64,000 nt of DNA. Origin: Lamellibrachia columna (lineage: Eukaryota; Annelida; Polychaeta; Sabellida; Siboglinidae). Both the position numbers and the translations under genes were made by a program. The notes under the pieces were generated by a model that worked only from the letters and a program-made list of their open reading frames with translations, was not told the origin of the DNA and ran no database searches. The stretch is from NCBI GenBank assembly GCA_963662155.1, contig OY759274.1:38828990-38892989 (forward strand), given 5' to 3'. This document shows positions 62,801 to 64,000 of this stretch, in pieces (the stretch's first letter is position 1; every line of letters begins with the position of its first letter).

Positions 62801-64000
62801 GGCTTTGTCTCTACAAATACAACAGGTTGCCCAGTCAGCTTGGAGATGGTTCTTTACACAAAGGGTTAATCTTAAAATACTGATGTTAAGTTTTCAATTG
62901 TAAAAATTATATTAAAGCCATTCGAATAGCATTGTGGATAAAATATTTAAGCAACTGAAATATCAATATTGTAAATATTGTGTTAGCGCTGTATTTAGTT
63001 TGTGTTTACGCCAAACTAGTCATTATAGCATCACAATTCAATCACACATGAAAATCTTATTATAATCTACTGTATGTATGTTTATATATATATATGACTG
63101 TATGTTATGCTACTCCTAGACGCTTTGCATCTGATGTTTTGAAATCCACCCTGCTATTATCCTTTGTAATTGTTACGTATGCTACACAACCAATTACATA
63201 CAATTGTTGACATCATGCGTCTTTTTAAAGTTATGTAACACAAGGGAAAGGCGTCACTAGACGTTACTATAACTGCAGTATTACGTCGCAGTTTCGATGA
63301 AGCCATCACGATATTGATGGCTTCCGGCAGCAGCGTGTACCAAGGCAAAGATGAACATTTCTGTGATAATGTTGTGTATCCTGGAATATAGTAAACACTT
63401 ACGAACTACCAAGTTATCCCACCTGGAAGGTGTGCATTTTTGCAAGTTGTTATTAGTTACACGTACCAAATCTGATGGTAAACCTTCAACAAAATGCCAC
63501 ATACATAGCAACTTTTACAAAAATCACTAAGTTATGAACATAACATGATAGTTTGTTTTATCTGCTTTCTAAGGGAATATCAAACTTCATAAAATTTTAT
63601 GAGAACTAAAGTTATGTCTATTTTAACTGAGTCTTGTCATTTAACAAATCCGAAAAAGATGATTTCTTGGATCTGGAAGTTATGTGAATGAGCATCAGGA
63701 TAAAATTGGTTAGTTTATTTCTGAAGCACTGCCCAAGGCAGTCTTACACTGGACAGCAGACGGAAGGAGATGGGGTCACCCGAAGCAAACCATTACAAAA
63801 TGGGCTGCAGACCAACAGCAGTGACACTCTCTTGTGGAAGCCTTATGTGCTACCTAGGGTATGAAGAGGCCCAAGTGTGATTCCTGAGACAACTTACTTT
63901 CAACGAGGAAGACGTCGAGCTGTGCCATACAAAGCCCCCTTAGTTCCTCCTCCGTCTTGTCCTTCTTCACCAGTGCCACAACATAGCGCGCCAGGGCATT
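32742..64000 (-). CDS. RBM26: RBM26/RBM27 orthologue, 23 exons, N-terminus beyond the window
   Basis: The visible coding sequence is 3588 bases (1195 residues plus stop) and every intron phase is consistent. Domains, numbered from the right edge: PWI-like N-terminal domain (1-65), Arg/Ser-rich region (135-250), CCCH zinc finger C-x8-C-x5-C-x3-H (about 262-282), long Pro/Gly/Gln/Met-rich region (283-640), RRM1 (about 705-770, ending NNRFIRIFWHR), coiled coil (about 880-1014), RRM2 (about 1055-1128) and an acidic tail ending DESRSWRR. RBM26/27 are nuclear proteins linked to poly(A) RNA decay; Drosophila Swm is the fly relative. One orthologue for the vertebrate pair fits an invertebrate. RRM2 exon 34046-34132 sits in a tandem array of its own splice acceptor. 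Nearly all introns over 700 bp carry transposons. Confidence 0.94.
32826..33435 (-). other. RBM26 last intron
   Basis: Contains the G-rich dispersed motif (GTGGGAGGTGGACC, GTGGGAGGTTGG, GATGGGAGGTTTG) at about 33010-33115 and a 25-bp exact tandem duplication (ATCTATGGCTCAGGTGGATC plus CAACT) at 33264-33313. Confidence 0.7.
33436..33603 (-). CDS. RBM26: RBM26 exon: end of RRM2 and start of the acidic tail
   Basis: 56 codons in phase 0: AIREGHMFKGQPLALAWF, the last helix and strand of RRM2, then an acidic linker ending GGDEPE. Flanked by CTCGTAG and GTAGGA. Confidence 0.93.
34046..34132 (-). CDS. RBM26: RBM26 exon: middle of RRM2
   Basis: 29 codons in phase 0: LFGEVEDTVHDDSIPCVTLN then FKTRKEAEN, followed by the donor GTACGG. 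It fits exactly between AHFS of the preceding exon and AIREG of the next. The acceptor (TTGTTGTAG) and the first 58 bases of the exon are part of a 69-bp tandem array extending upstream. Confidence 0.9.
34075..34418 (-). repeat. 69-bp tandem array of an RBM26 splice acceptor, 5 copies
   Basis: Five almost identical units, each containing TTGTTGTAG plus the first bases of the RRM2 exon (CTGTTTGGGGAGGTGGAGGA). The acceptor dinucleotides lie at 34133-34134, 34202-34203, 34271-34272, 34340-34341 and 34409-34410. Units differ mainly at one synonymous site (GTACTGTG or GTACAGTG). Only the lowest-coordinate copy is continuous with the rest of the exon and its donor. Read through in frame, each extra unit encodes 22 codons and then UAG, where the UAG is the next acceptor itself. 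Confidence 0.93.
35330..37360 (+). mobile_element. RTE-like non-LTR retrotransposon, degenerate
   Basis: Lies in the RBM26 intron 34133-37648, opposite in orientation to the gene. Successive frames give EQWWWNQEVEQAIQEKK (linker after the endonuclease), IPVEWRRGVIVPIWKEKGDF, VDLEKAFDTVPREL, RRGSALSPLLFIMVMN, LLYADDLAVVADS (the catalytic YADD box), SSEYLGGTVCEDGG and RMRWSGHVQRMGKDRL, then a short GAAGAAGAA tail. Several frameshifts and stops (for example a stop in the GR-RGI region near 36096) break it, and the endonuclease is missing. Confidence 0.88.
37649..37855 (-). CDS. RBM26: RBM26 exon: Gly/Arg-rich segment and start of RRM2
   Basis: 69 codons in phase 0: AIALGLLGGPPMRGRGRGI, a GRGRG region, then VDRRPKQVLVKGYSVDDRED and VIAHFS. 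Ends at a GTGAG donor. Confidence 0.94.
37937..38310. repeat. Dispersed intronic repeat, copy 1
   Basis: Begins CTACTCCTAGACGCTTTGCA and ends ACGAACTACCAAGTTATCCC. The same start, middle (GTATTACGTCGCA, TTTCTGTGATAAT) and end recur at 63110-63440, and a partial version at 57590-58165. It is probably a MITE-like element, class unknown. Confidence 0.75.
38613..38717 (-). CDS. RBM26: RBM26 exon: coiled coil
   Basis: 35 codons in phase 0, AQKAILDTELDIISKQNEG onward to LRRKVSELKKE, part of the coiled coil between the two RRMs. Confidence 0.92.
38895..39026 (-). CDS. RBM26: RBM26 exon: coiled coil
   Basis: 44 codons in phase 0: TVKQLAESIETLKKELTV, a Pro/Val-rich linker, then AVDRLKSRQQ. Acceptor GCTAACAG, donor GTCAGT. 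Confidence 0.9.
39027..39538 (-). other. RBM26 intron, nothing recognised
   Basis: Apart from a short duplicated GATGGATCAATAG near 39077-39105, the sequence is featureless. Confidence 0.5.
39539..39604 (-). CDS. RBM26: RBM26 exon: coiled coil (66 bp)
   Basis: 22 codons in phase 0, LLIEKLEKNKNMSPEDRLLF then MK, between TTTCAG and GTCGGT. Confidence 0.9.
39605..39975 (-). other. RBM26 intron, nothing recognised
   Basis: 371 bp of AT-rich intron without any repeat that I can identify. Confidence 0.5.
39976..40050 (-). CDS. RBM26: RBM26 exon: coiled coil (75 bp)
   Basis: 25 codons in phase 0, DVLRKTLEIAKQKQALLQKQ then IQQQK, between GTTCAG and GTAGGG. Confidence 0.91.
40427..40803 (+). mobile_element. 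tRNA-derived SINE (377 bp) with target-site duplication
   Basis: The 5' part carries an A-box-like TGGTCATGTGGTAGAGCG and a B box GGTTCGAAACT at tRNA spacing, the internal RNA polymerase III promoter. An unrelated body follows (CTTTGCCCGTGTCTTTCGG, CTATGCCAGGGGAAGTAAA), then a (TAG)n tail. Both sides have the 11-bp duplication AGGTAGAAATG (40416-40426, 40804-40814), so this copy is fairly recent. Relatives lie at 20126-20300 and 47190-47340. Confidence 0.9.
40921..41046 (-). CDS. RBM26: RBM26 exon: linker after RRM1
   Basis: 42 codons in phase 0: KSVVVSPTGELSRTVYNTG onward to AHEAKKQQRK, starting the coiled coil. The LSRTVYN motif is typical of the family. Confidence 0.92.
41047..41441 (-). 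other. RBM26 intron, nothing recognised
   Basis: 395 bp of AT-rich sequence; no repeat or exon seen. Confidence 0.5.
41442..41630 (-). CDS. RBM26: RBM26 exon: linker after RRM1
   Basis: 63 codons in phase 0: GVNSGPQQQLPDHQQHEDPS, then KRSIKDRLGSIPP (a conserved KDRLG motif) and TIPTDSDTK. Flanked by CAACAG and GTGGGT. Confidence 0.91.
41631..42125 (-). other. RBM26 intron, nothing recognised
   Basis: 495 bp; a short CACCC-rich tract near 41866-41892 is the only notable item. Confidence 0.5.
42126..42275 (-). CDS. RBM26: RBM26 exon: second half of RRM1
   Basis: 50 codons in phase 0: VCYNTEPDAALVTFSSNSEA (RNP1-equivalent strand), then VFNNRFIRIFWHRPGDQ, the end of the RRM. Confidence 0.95.
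44125..44155. other. Perfect 14-bp hairpin
   Basis: TATGCAACATTGGC, loop TGT, then GCCAATGTTGCATA. It is preceded by CATAAAA and by CCAAT/ATTGG boxes at about 43991 and 44080. It is not the conserved histone mRNA stem-loop. Function unknown. Confidence 0.8.
44334..44908 (+). repeat. 32-bp C-rich minisatellite, about 18 copies
   Basis: The unit is CCCACCCCTCCCCCATACAC plus ATATCATGTCTT; two copies have one C fewer (31 bp), and a few read ATATAATG. It is strongly strand-asymmetric, so the RBM26 pre-mRNA would carry G-rich repeats. The long frames through it are not genes. Confidence 0.95.
46379..46506 (-). CDS. RBM26: RBM26 exon: first half of RRM1
   Basis: 128 bp: PRRYNINTENTTLEIRKVP (RNP2 strand), HNMNNISKMNEHFGKFG, TIVNLQ. 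It starts with two bases completing a Gly codon and ends in phase 0. Confidence 0.94.
46507..46873 (-). other. RBM26 intron, nothing recognised
   Basis: 367 bp, no identifiable element. Confidence 0.5.
46874..47023 (-). CDS. RBM26: RBM26 exon: region before RRM1
   Basis: 150 bp, phases 1 and 1: NLPPENNRIVVATKRQMSS onward to PAYKRQAFDRLG. The FDRLG end joins directly to PRRYNIN of RRM1. Confidence 0.9.
47190..47345 (+). mobile_element. Diverged SINE fragment
   Basis: Contains GTTTGAACCTCAAG (B-box-like), GCCAATGCCAGGGGAACTAA, AAGGTCCCACACCGGG and GTGTAACCTGTC, matching the body of the SINE at 40427-40803 with substitutions. No clear target duplication is visible. Confidence 0.65.
47653..47835 (-). 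CDS. RBM26: RBM26 exon: central linker
   Basis: 183 bp, phases 1 and 1: IPMEPYNPEAPAIRPHWG (the family's YNPEAP motif), a His/Gly-rich stretch, then EPEPNITGKE. Confidence 0.92.
47836..48305 (-). other. RBM26 intron, nothing recognised
   Basis: 470 bp of AT-rich intron. Confidence 0.5.
48306..48419 (-). CDS. RBM26: RBM26 exon: proline-rich linker
   Basis: 114 bp, phases 1 and 1: SFSPSTNENPPPPPGTMPVA, AVPHSAGPPGFRPPGGPQ. Flanked by CTCCAG and GTAAGT. Confidence 0.9.
48420..49000 (-). other. RBM26 intron, nothing recognised
   Basis: 581 bp without an identifiable element. Confidence 0.5.
49001..49603 (-). CDS. RBM26: RBM26 large exon: GMPPQQGP-repeat region
   Basis: 603 bp, about 200 residues of Pro, Gln, Gly and Met. 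An 8-residue unit (GPGMPPQQ) repeats about eight to nine times at about 49330-49545, encoded by 24-bp units (CATGCCCGGACCCTGCTGGG and so on, + strand), followed by looser versions. Phases 1 and 1 match its neighbours, which supports real translation. It lies where vertebrate RBM26/27 have proline-rich, low-complexity sequence, but the octapeptide array is a local expansion. Confidence 0.92.
49604..50214 (-). other. RBM26 intron, nothing recognised
   Basis: 611 bp, no identifiable element. Confidence 0.5.
50215..50319 (-). CDS. RBM26: RBM26 exon: proline-rich
   Basis: 105 bp, phases 1 and 1: PPPGPPHMMAPMPPGPPPRI, PPPPGPGMLPQPGQ. Flanked by ACCTTAG and GTAAGT. Confidence 0.9.
50320..50861 (-). 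other. RBM26 intron, nothing recognised
   Basis: 542 bp. Near 50736-50766 is a fragment (ACGCACTCTTCTATTAAACC) resembling the FGF intron 1 repeat at 780-830. Confidence 0.5.
50862..50972 (-). CDS. RBM26: RBM26 exon: most of the CCCH zinc finger
   Basis: 111 bp, phases 1 and 1: KGFCMRGDLCPFDHGCDPVI, VDDMSLPNVLPFPPPA. Supplies the second and third Cys and the His of the finger; the first Cys is in the preceding exon. Confidence 0.96.
50973..51497 (-). other. RBM26 intron, nothing recognised
   Basis: 525 bp, no identifiable element. Confidence 0.5.
51498..51641 (-). CDS. RBM26: RBM26 exon: RS linker and first zinc-finger Cys
   Basis: 144 bp, phases 1 and 1: RRRSGSLDSRSSTPLSDRGD, YRDFRIPPPGHVDARPSRPR, CRDYD. 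The terminal CRDYD joins EKGFC of the next exon. Confidence 0.94.
51890..52146 (-). CDS. RBM26: RBM26 exon: Arg/Ser-rich domain
   Basis: 257 bp: DDRRDDRRRHGYDRRRSPVG, then a long RS stretch (SPRRSRSRSRERARPPRSRS, SRSLSRSLSKSRSKSPPGGG). It starts with one base completing an Arg codon and ends in phase 1. Confidence 0.94.
52412..54683. mobile_element. hAT element (2.27 kb) carrying a second hAT inside
   Basis: Ends CAGGGTTGACATGTAA and AATTCAGTCAACCCTG, with subterminal AAGTAAAAGTACTT and ACTTTTACTCAAGTA motifs on the two sides. The identical 8-bp duplication TATGTCCA flanks it (52404-52411, 54684-54691). The interior shows no transposase frame and includes the nested element at 53592-54185. 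Confidence 0.9.
53592..54185. mobile_element. Nested non-autonomous hAT element with internal duplication
   Basis: Same family as 22231-23049 but inverted: starts CAGGGTTGAAAA and ends AAATCAAACAAGCCTG. Flanks ACTCAAAT (53584-53591) and ACTCAAAA (54186-54193) match at 7 of 8 bases. About 110 bp (TATAGACATTTATATAGATG and onward to TTTGGGTACTTGTCTTAACA) occurs twice, at about 53645 and 53925. Confidence 0.82.
54990..55051 (-). CDS. RBM26: RBM26 exon: charged/RS linker (62 bp)
   Basis: SKDKEDTRSKQTRSHSPNKD plus two bases, flanked by GACTGCAG and GTATTT. The phase matches the RS exon exactly. Confidence 0.88.
55427..55935. mobile_element. Internally deleted piggyBac-type element (509 bp)
   Basis: Inverted ends TTAACCATTTCAG and CTGAAATGGTTAA with TTAA at both boundaries (55427-55430, 55932-55935). 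At 55619-55717 a short frame reads MDSFSDSDVDESLFANLSLT, resembling the acidic N-terminus of piggyBac transposases, then stops. The catalytic part is gone, so this is a deletion derivative of a family different from the element at 59705. Confidence 0.82.
55936..59484. other. Part of a large RBM26 intron
   Basis: Mostly unrecognised. It holds a partial copy of the dispersed intronic repeat (CTCCTAGACGGCTTGCACCT at about 57593, GAACTACCATGTTATCCGGT at about 58118). Around 57060-57084 the sequence AGGATAAAAAGGGTTAA looks like a lone piggyBac-type end without a partner. Confidence 0.5.
59485..59617 (+). other. Long hairpin with a hammerhead-ribozyme-like core
   Basis: Perfect 20-bp arms, AATGATTTTCTTCTAAACAC (59485-59504) and GTGTTTAGAAGAAAATCATT (59598-59617), continue inward as an imperfect stem to CAATGT and ACGTTG. 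They enclose CTGATGA, a small stem (GCTGCC-GGT-GGCAGT) and GAAA, in hammerhead order. Stem I is poor, so activity is uncertain; it may be a decayed or coincidental motif. Confidence 0.45.
59705..62281 (+). mobile_element. Near-complete piggyBac transposon (2577 bp)
   Basis: TTAA target duplications (59705-59708 and 62278-62281) bound inverted repeats TTAACTCATTCGCTAC and GTAGCGAATGAGTTAA, identical over 16 bp including TTAA. Inside is one transposase gene on the + strand, opposite to RBM26, whose intron hosts the insertion. The identical ends and long intact frame indicate a young insertion. Confidence 0.95.
60031..61652 (+). pseudogene. piggyBac transposase with a single frameshift (PGBD4-like)
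   Basis: The first 59 or so codons (from MSSDESDSEF, ATG at 60031) lie in one frame; the remainder, to the stop at 61650-61652, is open in another. The switch lies at the CCCCC run at 60214-60218 and corresponds to one missing base. The long part has the family order: FFELLFP and ETNRYADQ near its start, DEAKVAFRGR, the DDD catalytic residues in RADSHNG, YCDNYFSS and GVDMADQ (D177, D223 and D333, counted from position 60222), and a C-terminal Cys-rich domain (CRECSKKGKR, CSVCDVNLCIGDCY). All catalytic residues are present. The frameshift could be a real inactivating lesion, a polymorphism or a sequencing error in the homopolymer. Confidence 0.92.
62572..62810 (-). CDS. RBM26: RBM26 exon: end of the PWI-like domain and Ser/Thr-rich linker
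   Basis: 239 bp: TKPFCDTLFECLRHQTYLG completes the N-terminal helical domain; then VKTEVKPN, a Ser/Thr/Asn-rich stretch and SSKDEGKKSKPE. Acceptor TTTGTAG (phase 1), donor GTTGGT (phase 0). Confidence 0.88.
63110..63445. repeat. Dispersed intronic repeat, copy 3
   Basis: CTACTCCTAGACGCTTTGCA at the start and ACGAACTACCAAGTTATCCC at the end match 37937-38310, with internal matches at ATTACGTCGCAGTTTCGA and TTTCTGTGATAATG. It lies in the RBM26 intron 62811-63897. Confidence 0.75.
63725..63880 (+). mobile_element. RTE-like LINE 3' terminal fragment
   Basis: Translation gives ALPKAVLHWTADGRR and HPKQTITKWAADQQQ, and the DNA TGTGGAAGCCTTATGTGCTA matches the end of the LINE at 23285-23310. Only the last roughly 150 bp remain. 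Confidence 0.75.
63898..64000 (-). CDS. RBM26: RBM26 exon: PWI-like domain, cut by the window edge
   Basis: NALARYVVALVKKDKTEEEL, RGLCMAQLDVFLVE plus one base before GTAAGT. This is the conserved N-terminal domain of RBM26/27 (ALVKKDK and QLDVFL motifs). The exon and the start codon continue beyond position 64000. Confidence 0.92.

Noticed and set aside
62811..62855. Extending the RBM26 exon upstream through TISKLTGQPVVFV
   Set aside because: That reading fits no phase with the preceding exon's GTAAGT donor. The acceptor TTTGTAG at 62811-62816 joins in frame and matches the family alignment better.

Overview
The window is animal nuclear DNA. Genes are split into many short exons with GT-AG introns, intergenic DNA is AT-rich, and transposons and minisatellites are abundant. 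The gene set points to a non-vertebrate bilaterian, probably a marine invertebrate such as a lophotrochozoan or invertebrate deuterostome; I cannot name the phylum. Three protein-coding genes are supported exon by exon, and all reading-frame phases match across every proposed intron. Layout: (1) 250-7772, + strand, a three-exon fibroblast growth factor gene with a predicted signal peptide. (2) 7773-19662, intergenic DNA with a small hAT element, LINE debris and two large minisatellites. (3) 19663-27537, + strand, a six-exon NUDT6 gene whose introns carry a LINE split by a hAT element, a second LINE and a mariner-like MITE. (4) 27538-32741, a convergent intergenic region with a TTAA-flanked MITE and small tandem repeats. 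(5) 32742-64000, - strand, 23 exons of an RBM26/RBM27 orthologue. Its N-terminal domain runs off the right edge and its stop codon is at 32742-32744. The introns of this gene hold most of the mobile DNA: an RTE-like LINE, a tRNA-derived SINE with clear target-site duplications, nested hAT elements, a near-intact piggyBac element and an internally deleted piggyBac relative. How the genes relate: FGF is a secreted ligand, NUDT6 a Nudix hydrolase and RBM26/27 a nuclear RNA-binding protein, so this is not a pathway cluster. In vertebrates, however, NUDT6 is the antisense neighbour of FGF2, and FGF1/RBM27 and RBM26 lie on related paralogous chromosome segments. The arrangement here therefore looks like retained ancestral linkage. 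The most unusual signals are: a 69-bp tandem array that has multiplied the 3' splice site of an RBM26 RRM exon five times, with an in-frame UAG inside each extra acceptor; the FGF-NUDT6-RBM26/27 linkage; a piggyBac element intact apart from a one-base frameshift; hAT elements with perfect 8-bp duplications that date nested insertions; and a long hairpin around a hammerhead-ribozyme-like core. All product names rest on my recognition of protein families; no database search was run.
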